Assembly: GCA_009377385.1 (NCBI GenBank)
Contig: WHUD01000006.1
Coordinates: forward strand, 1-61,572
Reading direction: 5' to 3'
DNA length: 61,572 nt
Source of the DNA: Actinophytocola sp.
GTDB taxonomy: Bacteria > Actinomycetota > Actinomycetes > Mycobacteriales > Pseudonocardiaceae
Below are positions 36,241 to 45,549 of the stretch, in pieces (within the stretch, counting starts at the first letter, position 1; every line of letters begins with the position of its first letter). A program made the translations under genes and the position numbers. Under the pieces are notes generated by a model. The model made no database searches. It was not told the DNA's origin and was given only the letters and a program-made list of their open reading frames with translations.

Positions 36241-37593
36241 ATGACTCCAGCTGATCCAAGTTCCCATTCCGGGGCTGTGTCGCCCCACGGCGACACAGCC
36301 GGGCAGGCCCCGCGCAAGCTCGACCCGCACCTCGACCGCTACGCCGCGCGCACAGAGGGCATGACGGCATCCGAGATCAGGGCGTTGTTCGCGGTGGCGA
36401 GCCGGCCGGAGGTGGTGTCGCTGGCAGGCGGGATGCCGAACCTGGCCGCGCTGCCGCTCGAGTCGCTCGCCACGCAGTTGGCCGACACCATCGCCGAAGA
36501 CGGCCAGGTCGCGCTGCAGTACGGCTCCGCACACGGCGTGCCGAAGCTGCGGGAGCAGATCTGCGAGATCATGGCGCTGGAGAACATCCAGGCGCACCCG
36601 GACGACGTCGTCATCACGGTCGGCTCGCAGATGGGCCTTGACATGGTCACGCGGCTCTTCTGCGACCCAGGCGACGTCGTGATCGCCGAGGGCCCGTCGT
36701 ACGTGGGCGCGCTCGGCTCCTTCACCGCCTACCAGGCCGAGGTCGTGCACGTCGAGATGGACGACGACGGCCTGGTGCCGTCCCGGCTGGAAGAGGCGCT
36801 GACGCAGATCGCCAAGCAGGACAAACGGGTCAAGTTCCTCTACACGATCCCCAACTTCCACAACCCGGCTGGCGTCACGATGGCGGTGTCCCGCCGCGAG
36901 CAGGTGCTTGAGATCTGCCGTAGGCACGGCGTTCTGGTCATCGAGGACAATCCGTACGGCCTGCTCGGATTCGACGGCCAGGTTTATCCCGCGCTGCGGG
37001 CGACCGACCCCGACAACGTCGTCTACCTCGGCTCGTTCTCCAAAACGTTCGCCTCCGGCATCAGGGTCGGCTGGGTGCTCGCGCCGCACGCGGTGCGCGA
37101 GAAACTGGTGCTTGCGGCGGAGTCCGCGACGCTGTGCCCGCCGACGCTGAACCAACTGCTTGTGTCGCGCTACCTGACGACGCACGACTGGATGGGCCAG
37201 ATCAAGAAGTTCCGCGAGATCTACCGGGAACGCCGCGACGCGATCCTCTCCGCGCTGGAGCAGCACATGCCGCCAGGCTGCACCTGGACTCACCCGGACG
37301 GCGGGTTCTACGTCTGGGTGACCGTGCCCGAAGGGGTGGACACCAAGGTGATGCTGCCACGCGCCGTGACCGCCAGGGTCGCCTATGCCTCCGGCACCGG
37401 TTTCTACGCGGACGGCTTCGGCAGCAGGCAGATGCGGCTGTCGTACTGCTACCCGACGCCCGAGCGGCTGAAGGAAGGCGTGCGTAGGCTGGCAGGCGTG
37501 CTTGAGTCCGAATTGGAGCTTGTCCGCACCTTCGGTACCGTCCACACTCGACTGACCTCGGGGCCGGAGTCACCGTCGCCGGACACCGCCTAG
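36241..37593 (+). CDS. PLP-dependent aminotransferase (MocR/2-aminoadipate transaminase-like)
   Basis: A 450-aa fold-type I aminotransferase. The PLP-binding Lys is in YLGSFSKTFASGIRVGW. Other motifs are the N-terminal SLAGGMPN, YGSAHGVPKLREQI and IPNFHNPAGVTM. It has no GntR DNA-binding domain, so it is an enzyme rather than a MocR regulator. The amino acid substrate is uncertain. The ATG at 36241 is preceded by AGGTGA. Confidence 0.9.
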   Translation: MTPADPSSHSGAVSPHGDTAGQAPRKLDPHLDRYAARTEGMTASEIRALFAVASRPEVVSLAGGMPNLAALPLESLATQLADTIAEDGQVALQYGSAHGVPKLREQICEIMALENIQAHPDDVVITVGSQMGLDMVTRLFCDPGDVVIAEGPSYVGALGSFTAYQAEVVHVEMDDDGLVPSRLEEALTQIAKQDKRVKFLYTIPNFHNPAGVTMAVSRREQVLEICRRHGVLVIEDNPYGLLGFDGQVYPALRATDPDNVVYLGSFSKTFASGIRVGWVLAPHAVREKLVLAAESATLCPPTLNQLLVSRYLTTHDWMGQIKKFREIYRERRDAILSALEQHMPPGCTWTHPDGGFYVWVTVPEGVDTKVMLPRAVTARVAYASGTGFYADGFGSRQMRLSYCYPTPERLKEGVRRLAGVLESELELVRTFGTVHTRLTSGPESPSPDTA

Positions 37594-37639
37594 CGCTCCG
37601 GCACGCACGAAATCGTTGATACACAAGGAGTTGTCCAGA

Positions 37640-38587
37640 GTGGCAGATCGAACCGTTGCCGTGCTTGCTGGCGGGCTTTCGCACGAACGCGACGTCTCGC
37701 TGCGTTCCGGGCGGAGGCTGTCGGCGGTCCTGCGCGATGAGGGGTTCCATGTCGAGGAGTGGGACACCGACGCCGAGCTGATCACCCGGTTGCGCACCGA
37801 GCGCCCCGCGGCCGCGGTGGTCGCGCTGCACGGCGGCGAAGGCGAGAACGGGTCGGTGCAGTCGATCCTGGAGATGCTCGACGTCCCGTTCGTCGGCACC
37901 TCCGCGCACGCGTGCCGACGCGCGTGGGACAAGCCGATCGCGAAGGCCGAGCTGCTCGAAGCGGGGCACGCGACACCGGAGTGGGTGGTGCTGCCGCACA
38001 GCACCTTCCGCGAACTGGGCGCGCAGGCCGTGCTGGACGCGATGGTGACCCGCATCGGGCTGCCGCTGATCCTCAAGCCGGACCAGGGCGGGTCCGCGCT
38101 GGGCGCGCAGGTCGTCAGCGACGCCGCCGAACTACCGACGGCGATGGTCGGCTGCTTCGCGTATGGCGAGACGGTTCTGGCCGAGCGCTACATCTCGGGC
38201 ACCGAGGTCGCGGTGACCGTGATCGAGCTGAACGGCGAGCCGACCGCGCTGCCCGCGGTGGAGATCGTGCCGGAAGGCGGCATCTACGACTACACCGCGC
38301 GCTACACGGCGGGCCTGACGGACTTCTTCGCGCCCGCGCGGTTGTCCGATGACGCCACCCGCGCGGTGAGCGAGTTGGCGGTGGCCGCGCACCGGCTTCT
38401 CGGGCTCAGGGACATCTCCCGCACCGACGCGATGGTGGCCGAGGACGGCACGGTCCAGTTCCTTGAGGTGAACATCTCGCCGGGGCTGACCGAAACGTCG
38501 ACGGTGCCGATGGCGATCGAGGCGTCCGGGAAGTCTATCGGCACGATCTACTCCGATCTGATCGATCAGGCCAGCCGCCGGGGCTGA
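37640..38587 (+). CDS. D-alanine--D-alanine ligase family protein (ATP-grasp)
   Basis: A 315-aa protein whose ATP-grasp core resembles Ddl: VAVLAGGLSHERDVSLRSGR at the N-terminus, LHGGEGENGSVQSILEML, PLILKPDQGGSALGAQVV and FLEVNISPGLTETSTVP. GTG start at 37640 with AAGGAG nine bases upstream. It lies 46 bp behind the aminotransferase, likely co-transcribed. It may be a second Ddl or a ligase with altered specificity; a canonical ddl usually lies elsewhere in actinobacteria. Confidence 0.88.
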   Translation: MADRTVAVLAGGLSHERDVSLRSGRRLSAVLRDEGFHVEEWDTDAELITRLRTERPAAAVVALHGGEGENGSVQSILEMLDVPFVGTSAHACRRAWDKPIAKAELLEAGHATPEWVVLPHSTFRELGAQAVLDAMVTRIGLPLILKPDQGGSALGAQVVSDAAELPTAMVGCFAYGETVLAERYISGTEVAVTVIELNGEPTALPAVEIVPEGGIYDYTARYTAGLTDFFAPARLSDDATRAVSELAVAAHRLLGLRDISRTDAMVAEDGTVQFLEVNISPGLTETSTVPMAIEASGKSIGTIYSDLIDQASRRG

Positions 38588-38698
38588 CCGTCGGCGCCGT
38601 CCGGCAATCATCACCGTGACGAAATGACGTCGGGTGAAGACTCGCGGGCTTTTCGATGTCCGTTATCGCAGTTTTGTTCGATACGTCAACCCAGCAAG

Positions 38699-39673
38699 CT
38701 ATGAGGACTTATTCGGATCCATCAGGCCGACAATGCGCTCCAAATCGTCGACTGAGCCAAACTCGACGATGATGCGACCCTTCCGCTTGCCGAGGTCGAC
38801 CTTCACCTTGGTGTCGAAGGCATCGGAAAGCCGGTCCGCAAGATCCTGTAGCCCAGGCGCCTGCATCGGCTTCCGATGCTGTTGCTTCGGCTTGGCGGGT
38901 TCCTCTCGCTTGGCGAGGGTGACCGCTTCCTCGGTCGCGCGGACGGACAGGCCCTCCGACACGATGCGCCCGGCGAGGTCTTCCTGACTGTCCGGATCTT
39001 CGAGCGACAGCAACGCGCGGGCGTGGCCTGCGGAGAGTACACCGGCGGCGACCCGACGCTGCACGGGGAAGGGGAGCCGGAGCAGGCGGATGGTGTTGGT
39101 GATGACCGGGCGGCTGCGGCCGATGCGCCCGGCGAGTTCCTCGTGGGTCACCTCGAACTCTTCCAGCAACTGCTGATACGCCGATGCCTCTTCGAGCGGG
39201 TTCAGCTGCACCCGGTGGATGTTCTCCAGCAGGGCGTCGCGCAGCATCGCGTCGTCGGCGGTCTGCCGCACGATCGCGGGGATCTTGTCCAGGCCGGCGC
39301 GTTCTGCGGCCCGCAGCCGCCGCTCGCCCATGACGAGTTCGTACTTCTCGCCTTCGAGCTGCCGCACCACGATCGGCTGCATGAGCCCGAACTCGCGGAT
39401 CGAATGCTGCAGCTCGGACAGCGCCTCCTCGTCGAAGACCTGTCGGGGCTGCTTCGGGTTCGGTGTGACCGAAGCGACGGGCACCTCTTGGTAGACGGCG
39501 CCTGCGACCTCACCACTCGGCGCGCCGACGGCGCCATTCGCGGCGAACCAGTCGGCGTTGTTGACGATCTTGACGTTGGCCTTCGGGGTGGCCTCGTCCG
39601 TCTCGTCAGTCGCTGGACCGGTGGGGATCAGAGCCGCGAGCCCCTTACCGAGCCCGCCCCTTCGCTCAGCCAT
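38699..39673 (-). CDS. parB: Chromosome partitioning protein ParB
   Basis: A 324-aa CTPase/DNA clamp that loads at parS. The CTP-binding box [12 protein letters not shown], the [14 protein letters not shown] motif, the helix-turn-helix ([20 protein letters not shown]) and the C-terminal dimerisation region ([20 protein letters not shown]) are all visible. I chose the ATG at 39673, where the [11 protein letters not shown] motif that contacts ParA begins. It is downstream of parA with a 67-bp gap. Confidence 0.96.
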   Translation of the reverse strand: MAERRGGLGKGLAALIPTGPATDETDEATPKANVKIVNNADWFAANGAVGAPSGEVAGAVYQEVPVASVTPNPKQPRQVFDEEALSELQHSIREFGLMQPIVVRQLEGEKYELVMGERRLRAAERAGLDKIPAIVRQTADDAMLRDALLENIHRVQLNPLEEASAYQQLLEEFEVTHEELAGRIGRSRPVITNTIRLLRLPFPVQRRVAAGVLSAGHARALLSLEDPDSQEDLAGRIVSEGLSVRATEEAVTLAKREEPAKPKQQHRKPMQAPGLQDLADRLSDAFDTKVKVDLGKRKGRIIVEFGSVDDLERIVGLMDPNKSS

Positions 39674-39740
39674 GCCTACTCCTGCTCCGTTGCGCCAGCC
39701 CTCGTGCTGGCGTGAACGAGTATGCCCCGATAAGTATCGA

Positions 39741-40658
39741 TCACGACGCCTCCCGGTGCTCGACGCCACGCTCAGCGACTTCCTTAGCCGCGTCGACGTA
39801 ACTCATGGATCCCCGCGAGCCAGGGTCGTAGGCGAGCACCGTCTGGCCGTAGCCCGGCGCCTCGGAGACCTTCACGCTGCGGGGGATAATCGTGCGGAGC
39901 ACGACGTCACCGAAGTGGTTCCGGACCTCGTCCGCGACCTGATCGGCGAGCTTCGTCCTGCCGTCGTACATCGTGAGCAGGATCGTGGAGACGGAGAGAT
40001 CGCGATTGAGGTGCGCCTGTACCAGTTCGATGTTGCTCAGCAGCTGGCCGAGACCTTCCAGCGCGTAGTACTCGCACTGTATCGGGATCAGCACCTCGTG
40101 CGCGGCCACGAGCGCGTTCACCGTGAGCAAGCCAAGTGACGGCGGGCAGTCGATGAAGACGTAGTCGACCCCCAACGCGTCCAGTGATTGGCTCGTGAGC
40201 GCCTCCTTGAGGCGCGACTCCCGGGAAGTCATCTCCACCAGCTCGATCTCGGAGCCGGCGAGGTCGATCGTGGCCGGGATGCAGAAGAGGTTGTCCGACT
40301 GGTCGCTCACCGACGTCGCGTCGGCCACCGAGACGTCGCCGATGAGGACTTCGTAGATCGATGGCGTGCCCGAGCGGTGCTCGACACCGAGCGCCGTGCT
40401 GGCATTGCCTTGGGGGTCGAGGTCAATGACGAGCACCCGGAGACCGTGAAGGGCAAGCGCTGCGGCGAGGTTCACCGTGCTGGTGGTCTTGCCTACGCCC
40501 CCCTTCTGGTTCGCGACCGTAATGACACGTCGTTTGGTAGGGCGGGGGAGCGCATTACCTTCGGGGTGGAGCACCCGGGCGGCGCGGACGGCTTCTTCCG
40601 CGATCGGGGTCCAACCCGGTGCGTTGCCATGCTCGCCGGGAACAGCTGGCGGGTTCAC
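39741..40658 (-). CDS. parA: Chromosome partitioning ATPase ParA
   Basis: A 305-aa Walker ATPase. The deviant Walker A motif is [14 protein letters not shown], Walker B is [11 protein letters not shown], and the C-terminal region is typical. The start is ambiguous: GTG 40658 (GGGAGG about 11 bases upstream) is chosen, while GTGs at 40670 and further upstream are in frame. A start upstream of 40717 would put the parS-like site inside the gene. With ParB and the nearby parS sites it segregates the origin region. Confidence 0.92.
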   Translation of the reverse strand: MNPPAVPGEHGNAPGWTPIAEEAVRAARVLHPEGNALPRPTKRRVITVANQKGGVGKTTSTVNLAAALALHGLRVLVIDLDPQGNASTALGVEHRSGTPSIYEVLIGDVSVADATSVSDQSDNLFCIPATIDLAGSEIELVEMTSRESRLKEALTSQSLDALGVDYVFIDCPPSLGLLTVNALVAAHEVLIPIQCEYYALEGLGQLLSNIELVQAHLNRDLSVSTILLTMYDGRTKLADQVADEVRNHFGDVVLRTIIPRSVKVSEAPGYGQTVLAYDPGSRGSMSYVDAAKEVAERGVEHREAS

Positions 40659-40981
40659 TGGCGCGGCCACCTCCCAGCGGCATTCGTTGGTGTACTCGCG
40701 TGCCTGAGCGTGCACCGTTTCACGTGGAACATCCCTGTCTTGTCGTGGTGTAGCAACATTCAAGCTCCTCGACCGTACGGCTCGTCCGACCTGACACCGG
40801 TCGCGCGGCATAATCTCGTGCCGCTGGCGCTAGCGACAGCTCGTCACCTGTGCGATCGATCCGCGACCATCCGACGGTGCACATCCCGTCCGAGCGCGGC
40901 GGCATCATCCTCCCACGGCCGGGGTGGCAAGCAGAACACTCCTGGGGCGCGTTGGATGCGAAACACACCAGTGGCGCACTG
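40659..40981. other. parA upstream region
   Basis: A 323-bp gap between rsmG and parA (if parA starts at 40658). It holds one parS-like site at 40717-40730 and probably the parA promoter. No other element was recognised. Confidence 0.5.
40717..40730. promoter_or_regulatory. parS-like site 1
   Basis: GTTTCACGTGGAAC differs from the palindromic parS core GTTTCACGTGAAAC at one base and matches the classical Bacillus variant (TGTTCCACGTGAAAC on the other strand). It lies just before the parA coding region, where ParB binding could autoregulate the operon. Confidence 0.88.
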
Positions 40982-41674
40982 TTAAGGACGCCTTCGCCCA
41001 AATTGTCCCTGCGACCGGTCCACTCGCGCGCCCTTCCGGACGCACACCACGGTCGTCGGGCGCTCCACAACGCCCTCGCCGCATCGCACCCCGGCGGGGT
41101 CGATCCCGCCCGCTGAGCGGATCAGCGCGGCGTCCCGCTCGATTTCCTCCGCCGCGCTATCACCCTTGAGCGCGAGCAGCACGCCGTCAGGCTGGACCAG
41201 TGGCAGGCACCAGCGGGCGAGCTTCCCGAGAGGCGCCACGGCCCGTGCGGTCACGACGTCGGCAGCGCCGACCTCCTTGCGGGTCGCCTTCTCTTCGGCC
41301 CGCCCCCGGACCACGGTCACCTTGGATAGCTCCAACCGGTCGACGACTTCGTGGAGCCAGTCGATCCGTCGCGCCATGGGTTCCAGCAACACAACATCGA
41401 CGTCCGGTCGCGCGATCGCCAGCGGGATACCCGGGAAGCCACCTCCCGACCCCACGTCGATCACGCGGGCGCCGTTCGGAATCAACTCGGACAGGACGGC
41501 GGAGTTAAAGAGGTGGCGATCCCAGAGGCGGTCGATCTCCCTCGGACCGATCACGCCACGGGCGACACCGCGCTCGACGAGCAGGCTCACGAACTCCGCT
41601 GCGCGGTCGACCTGGTCGCCGAACACTTGCCGGGCTACATCGGGGGTAGGAACCGGATGCTCAACCGCGCTCAC
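40982..41674 (-). CDS. rsmG: 16S rRNA (guanine-N7) methyltransferase RsmG
   Basis: A 230-aa SAM-dependent methyltransferase (GidB) that modifies G527 of 16S rRNA. The SAM motif is VIDVGSGGGFPGIPLAIARP, the N-terminal helix region precedes it, and LWDRHLFNSAVLSEL is a family hallmark. It starts at a GTG. It is in the usual order upstream of parA and flanked by parS sites on both sides. Confidence 0.95.
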   Translation of the reverse strand: MSAVEHPVPTPDVARQVFGDQVDRAAEFVSLLVERGVARGVIGPREIDRLWDRHLFNSAVLSELIPNGARVIDVGSGGGFPGIPLAIARPDVDVVLLEPMARRIDWLHEVVDRLELSKVTVVRGRAEEKATRKEVGAADVVTARAVAPLGKLARWCLPLVQPDGVLLALKGDSAAEEIERDAALIRSAGGIDPAGVRCGEGVVERPTTVVCVRKGARVDRSQGQFGRRRP

Positions 41675-41754
41675 TCGTCACGTCCTGTCGGGTCGATCGG
41701 GATGGATCGCACCCGATTCTCCCGCACCCTCTCGGTGCCACTCGATCGGACCGC

Positions 41755-41768
41755 GTTTCACGTGAAAC
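41755..41768. promoter_or_regulatory. parS site 2 (perfect)
   Basis: GTTTCACGTGAAAC, an exact 14-bp palindrome matching the actinobacterial parS consensus. It lies 80 bp upstream of the rsmG start. Confidence 0.95.
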
Positions 41769-41870
41769 GGGTCAAGACGCGGAGCGGTCGCGGGGCGGGG
41801 AACGCCAGACGCCGGTGCGCAATGACAACCCGCTGATCGCACTTCCGCATCGTCCTACGCCGCCAGTCTT

Positions 41871-41884
41871 GTTTCATGTGAAAC
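41871..41884. promoter_or_regulatory. parS-like site 3 (one mismatch)
   Basis: GTTTCATGTGAAAC differs from consensus at one central base. It lies 116 bp (start to start) from site 2 and 148 bp from site 4. Confidence 0.7.
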
Positions 41885-42018
41885 CGAGCTGCGTCGAGCG
41901 GCACTGTGAGGCCAACCGACTCCGCTCCGACTGGTGCATATGAACCGACCCCAGTACTGCCGACACGGCTCCACGGCACTCGCGGCCGCCGTCGACTACA
42001 TCCGGCCCGCCGATCGCG

Positions 42019-42032
42019 GTTTCACGTGAAAC
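42019..42032. promoter_or_regulatory. parS site 4 (perfect)
   Basis: GTTTCACGTGAAAC, a second exact consensus copy, in the khpB 3' flank. Confidence 0.95.
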
Positions 42033-42130
42033 TCGCCAAGCGCTCCGATCTCCCGTGACCGATCCGGATCGGTCGACCAAGCCACATCGTCGGGCCGACG
42101 TGTCCGAGACCGCTGGAGCCCAGACACAAC

Positions 42131-42162
42131 AAACGGGGCGGCCCTTTCGGACCGCCCCGTTG
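42131..42162 (-). terminator. Terminator of the khpB-yidC-yidD-rnpA operon
   Basis: On the minus strand AACGGGGCGG pairs with CCGCCCCGTT, with a few extra inner pairs around GAAA. It is followed by TTGTTGTG. A GC-rich stem plus T-rich tail is a canonical intrinsic terminator, placed 17 bp past the khpB stop. Confidence 0.88.
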
Positions 42163-42178
42163 TCTGTCGCTTCGTCGG

Positions 42179-42736
42179 TCAGGTCTCCGGAACCACCACG
42201 ACCCGGCGGCGAGGCTCCTCGCCCTCGCTCTCACTTGACACGCCCGTCACGGCAGCCACCGCGTCGTGCACCACCTTGCGCTCGAACGGTGTCATCGGCT
42301 TCAGGCGCACCGGCTCGCCGCTCTCCGCGACCTGCTCCGCCGTGGTCCTGCCGAGCTCGGTCAGCTCCGCACGGCGGTCCGCCCGCCAGCCCGCGATGTC
42401 GAGCATGAGCCGACTCCGCACCCCGGTCTCCTGCTGCACCGCGAGCCGGGTCAGCTCCTGTAGCGCCTCCAGCACGTTGCCGCGCGGACCCACGAGCTTG
42501 TCCAGATCCTCGCCGCCGTCGATGCTCACGATCGCCCGGCTGCCTTCGACGTCCAGATCGATGTCGCCGTCGTAGTCGAGCAGATCGAGCAAGCGCTCAA
42601 GATAGTCACCGGCGATGTCGCCTTCTTGCACCAGCGCATCGTCGGCGTCGGAAGAGTGCGTGACCCTACCGTCGCCGTCCGGCGGCGCCGATTCGGCGGG
42701 TTCCGACTCGACAGCCCGCTGTGCCGTCTCAGCCAT
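42179..42736 (-). CDS. khpB: RNA-binding protein KhpB (Jag)
   Basis: A 185-aa protein with a KH-like domain (DGGEDLDKLVGPRGNVLEAL with a GxxG-type loop) and a C-terminal R3H domain (RLKPMTPFERKVVHDAVAAV). It lacks the long N-terminal Jag domain of firmicutes, as usual in actinobacteria. It binds RNA, with KhpA as the known partner elsewhere. It lies 20 bp downstream of yidC, co-transcribed. Confidence 0.94.
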   Translation of the reverse strand: MAETAQRAVESEPAESAPPDGDGRVTHSSDADDALVQEGDIAGDYLERLLDLLDYDGDIDLDVEGSRAIVSIDGGEDLDKLVGPRGNVLEALQELTRLAVQQETGVRSRLMLDIAGWRADRRAELTELGRTTAEQVAESGEPVRLKPMTPFERKVVHDAVAAVTGVSSESEGEEPRRRVVVVPET

Positions 42737-42756
42737 GATCGTCTCCTTCTTTTGCC

Positions 42757-44052
42757 CTAGCGCCGCTTCCGGTCGGCCTTCTTGTTCGCTGTGTCACTCG
42801 CCGAGTTCGATCCGCCCGAACCGTTCGGAGGCGCCGCACTCGATGACTTGCTCGATGAGTTACCGGATGACTTACCTTGGCCCGCTTTGCCATCAGACGC
42901 GCCCGACGAAGACGAGGGGGACGACGCCGACTTGCTCTGGCCCTTGGCCTGACTCGTGCCCTGCTTCTTGGTCCCGGAACTCTTGGCCGCACTGCCCTTG
43001 GCCGCACTGCCCTTGGCCGAGGCGCTCTTGGCCGAGGCGCTCTTGGCCGAGGCGCTCTTGGCCGAGGTGCTCTTGGCCGAGGTGCTCTTCGACGAGGCGC
43101 TCTTGGAAGACGACGACTTCGCGGACGTGCTCTTGGCAGAAGAGCCCGAGGTGCCCTTCGTTGGGGTTGTGGTCGGGCGCTTCTTCTGCTGGGTCGGCTT
43201 CTGGCCCGGCTTCGGCGCGAGGGTGCTCCGCTTCTCGGTCTGCTCGACCTTCTTCGCCTCTTCCTCGCGGTCGATCCTCGTGTAGACGATCCGCTGCTGC
43301 ATCAGCGTCCAGGCGTTGTTGGACAGGAAGTAGATCAGCAAGCCAAGCGGCAGGAAGGCGCCGAACACGAGCAGGCCGATCGGGAAGACGTACAGCGTCA
43401 GCTTGTTCATCATGGCGGTCTGCTGCGTCGCCGACGCGGGGTTCTGCCGATCAACGGAGTGCCGCGCGGTCAGGTGCGTCAGCACACTGGCGAGGATCAT
43501 CAGCGGAACAGCGACCGGAATCGCGGTGGCGTGGAAGGCGCCGTCACCCGTGCCGCCGGTGAGCCCCGTGTTGTAGATCGCCTGCCCGAGGTTCGAGCCG
43601 AACAGGTTGGCGTCGATGTACTGTTCGACGCCGGTGCGGTTGAAGAAGTAGTTGCCCCACTCTGGATGATTATCGTGGTGGTACTGGAACGCCCGCAGCG
43701 TGTGGTTCAGACCGATGAAGACCGGAACCTGCAGCAGGATCGGCAGGCAGCCACCGAGCGGGTTGACGCCGTGCTCGCGCTGCAGCTTCTGCATCGCCTG
43801 CGCCTGCGCCTGCCGGTCGTTGGCGTAGCGCTTCTGGATCTTCTTGATCTCGGGAGCGAAGTCCTGCATCTTCTTCATCGAGCGGACCTGGCTCACGAAT
43901 GGCTTGAACAGGATCGCCCTGACGGTGAAGGTCAGGAAGACGATGCCAAGTACCCAGGAGATCGCGTTGGCCTCGCCGAGCACGAAGCCGAACACCTTGT
44001 GCCAGACCCACAAAATGAACGTGACTGGGTAGTAGAGAAGATATTCGAACAC
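42757..44052 (-). CDS. yidC: Membrane protein insertase YidC
   Basis: A 431-aa insertase of the Oxa1 family. The N-terminal helix (LLYYPVTFILWVWHKVFGFV), the central FKPFVSQVRSMKKMQ loop and GGCLPILLQVPVFIGL mark the family; about five helices follow to residue 255. The GTG start overlaps the yidD stop (TAGTG). The last about 150 residues are a very unusual Ser/Ala/Lys low-complexity tail (SAKSASAKSASAKS units), strongly basic. It may bind the ribosome, as shown for other extended YidC tails. Confidence 0.95.
   Translation of the reverse strand: MFEYLLYYPVTFILWVWHKVFGFVLGEANAISWVLGIVFLTFTVRAILFKPFVSQVRSMKKMQDFAPEIKKIQKRYANDRQAQAQAMQKLQREHGVNPLGGCLPILLQVPVFIGLNHTLRAFQYHHDNHPEWGNYFFNRTGVEQYIDANLFGSNLGQAIYNTGLTGGTGDGAFHATAIPVAVPLMILASVLTHLTARHSVDRQNPASATQQTAMMNKLTLYVFPIGLLVFGAFLPLGLLIYFLSNNAWTLMQQRIVYTRIDREEEAKKVEQTEKRSTLAPKPGQKPTQQKKRPTTTPTKGTSGSSAKSTSAKSSSSKSASSKSTSAKSTSAKSASAKSASAKSASAKGSAAKGSAAKSSGTKKQGTSQAKGQSKSASSPSSSSGASDGKAGQGKSSGNSSSKSSSAAPPNGSGGSNSASDTANKKADRKRR
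42981..43110. repeat. 15-bp coding tandem repeat in yidC
   Basis: The unit cttggccgaggcgct (plus strand) recurs about six to eight times with small changes. It encodes S-A-K-S-A/T pentapeptides in the YidC tail. A slippage-prone array inside an essential gene, kept in frame because the unit is 15 bp. Confidence 0.75.
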
Positions 44053-44393
44053 TACGGCAACTCCTGTGTCGGAATGTCAGAGTCCAGGTCGTCCGGACAA
44101 CGGCTCATGTCGGGCTGAACACGGAAGCTGAAGCGCTCGGGCACGAAGTCGAAACCTCCCGGATGCCACGGACCGCAGCGCAGCAACCGGCGCACGCTGA
44201 GGTAGAGCCCGCCGAACGCGCCATGTCGGGTCAACGACTCGACGGCGTAGGCGCTGCAGCTCGGATAGAAACGGCACGCGGGTGGAAGCAGGGGCGCAAG
44301 CACCACGCGGTACAGCCAGATGGGAAGCAACAGCACCCAAGCGAGCGGGCTCGGTGTCGACGCTGCGGGCGGCGCGGGGTGGTGATCGCTCAT
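44052..44393 (-). CDS. yidD: Membrane protein insertion efficiency factor YidD
   Basis: A 113-aa protein with the hallmark YidD region: LLPIWLYRVVLAPLLPPACR, then FYPSCSAYAVESL and RLLRCGPWHPGGFD with conserved cysteines. I chose the ATG at 44393 with AAGGTGA six bases upstream. An alternative GTG at 44459 overlaps the rnpA stop and would add 22 residues. It sits between rnpA and yidC as is standard. Confidence 0.9.
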   Translation of the reverse strand: MSDHHPAPPAASTPSPLAWVLLLPIWLYRVVLAPLLPPACRFYPSCSAYAVESLTRHGAFGGLYLSVRRLLRCGPWHPGGFDFVPERFSFRVQPDMSRCPDDLDSDIPTQELP

Positions 44394-44455
44394 GCGGCAG
44401 TCACCTTCTTCGTGGCACCGGTCCCTGATCTCAGCGTCCGATGCCATGCTCGTGC

Positions 44456-44842
44456 TCACGCCGGATCCCCGGCAGCGGTCCCGCGCTCCTCACTGAACAG
44501 CCCGAGCTTGCGCAGTGCTCGGTCAAGATCCTCACTGAGCTCCGCGCTCGTCGCCGATGCGGCAGGGGGGAGCGCACGTACAACCAACGTGGTGCCGCGC
44601 GGCAACGTTCCCAACCTCGCAGCGACCAGGTGTCGCAGACGGCGAACGACCCGATGCCGCACGACGGCATTCCCGACCGCCTTGCTCACGACGAACCCTG
44701 CGCGAGCCGGAGTGTCAGAGCAGGCGGCCGGGTCACTGGTGAGAACGTGTGCGACAAGCCTGCGTCGACCTGATCGTGCGCCCCTGCGCATGACCAATCG
44801 GAAATCCTCACTCCGTCGCAACCGCGCGGATGCGGGTAACAA
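44456..44842 (-). CDS. rnpA: Ribonuclease P protein component
   Basis: A 128-aa basic protein that supports RNase P RNA in tRNA 5' maturation. The family signature is seen in [16 protein letters not shown] and [18 protein letters not shown] (the RNR motif region). The start is a TTG at 44842, giving the canonical RLRRSEDF start region. It is downstream of rpmH with a 22-bp gap. Confidence 0.94.
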   Translation of the reverse strand: MLPASARLRRSEDFRLVMRRGARSGRRRLVAHVLTSDPAACSDTPARAGFVVSKAVGNAVVRHRVVRRLRHLVAARLGTLPRGTTLVVRALPPAASATSAELSEDLDRALRKLGLFSEERGTAAGDPA

Positions 44843-44864
44843 GCCTGCCTCGCTGCCCCGGAAC

Positions 44865-45002
44865 TCAGGCGGACAGCTTGGCGCGGCCCTTACGGCGGCG
44901 GGCGGCGAGAATGCTCCTGCCCGCGCGTGTCCGCATCCGGAGCCGGAACCCGTGCTTACGGGAACGTCGACGGTTGTTCGGCTGGAAGGTGCGCTTACTC
45001 AC
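44865..45002 (-). CDS. rpmH: 50S ribosomal protein L34
   Basis: A 45-aa very basic ribosomal protein. [20 protein letters not shown] at the start and [18 protein letters not shown] at the end are diagnostic. The GTG at 45002 is the start. First gene of the rpmH-rnpA-yidD-yidC-khpB operon, divergent from dnaA. Confidence 0.97.
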   Translation of the reverse strand: MSKRTFQPNNRRRSRKHGFRLRMRTRAGRSILAARRRKGRAKLSA

Positions 45003-45549
45003 GGCAGTGTCTCCCGGTTTCTCATGATTCACTGACCGTCGGGCAGCCACGGTTTGTGGCGCCGACAGTCAACCTGCGTCTGGCGTGTCTCCGACCGACC
45101 TGGCTCCGCTGTACATGCGGGAGAACCCGGGCACGCGAAACCCGCCCGGTGTCGACGGGAGACCTTTCGAGGGTACGCACCGGTACGAACACGGTTTCAC
45201 TCGGCCCCCTGTAGCGACACGCCGTCACGATAGTTGGACCGAGTGGCAACACGCCGTGTATGGTGCGATGCTTGCCGCCATGGAAGTCTTGTGGCAGCTC
45301 GCGGTGCTTGTTAGCGTTCCCCTTCTGAGGTTCTTACCGAGTCGCGCGGCTCTGTGCCACAACCTCTGCCGATAGCCTAGTCGCACTCGGCCGCAGGACG
45401 TTCTACGGCCGCAGTACATTAGTGCACAGTTGTGGATAACCGTGTGGATACCTGCTGGGCAGGTGCCCATTCAGGTGATCGTGGCGAGCGGTCGTTGCCA
45501 GCGTTGACGCCGACATCGTCGTGGACCGGAGGGGAGGGGAGCCGAGCAG
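45003..45549. promoter_or_regulatory. Divergent rpmH/dnaA regulatory region
   Basis: A 547-bp non-coding stretch. It carries two DnaA boxes at 45431-45451, about 100 bp before dnaA, and must hold the rpmH and dnaA promoters. No clean -10/-35 pair was assigned. Confidence 0.75.
45431..45451. promoter_or_regulatory. DnaA boxes upstream of dnaA
   Basis: TGTGGATAA (45431-45439) is the exact reverse complement of the DnaA box TTATCCACA. TGTGGATAC (45443-45451) is one mismatch away, 12 bp further on. The position suggests DnaA autoregulation. Confidence 0.88.

Larger units (their letters stand above)
41675..42178. other. rsmG-khpB gap carrying a parS cluster
   Basis: A 504-bp region with no convincing gene. 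It contains three parS-like sites (41755, 41871, 42019) and the terminator of the khpB operon (42131-42162). It is likely a ParB nucleation zone. Confidence 0.7.

Noticed and set aside
41758..42080. Short open frames over the parS cluster
   Set aside because: Frames in different registers all end at parS sites, with no ribosome-binding site and no family features.
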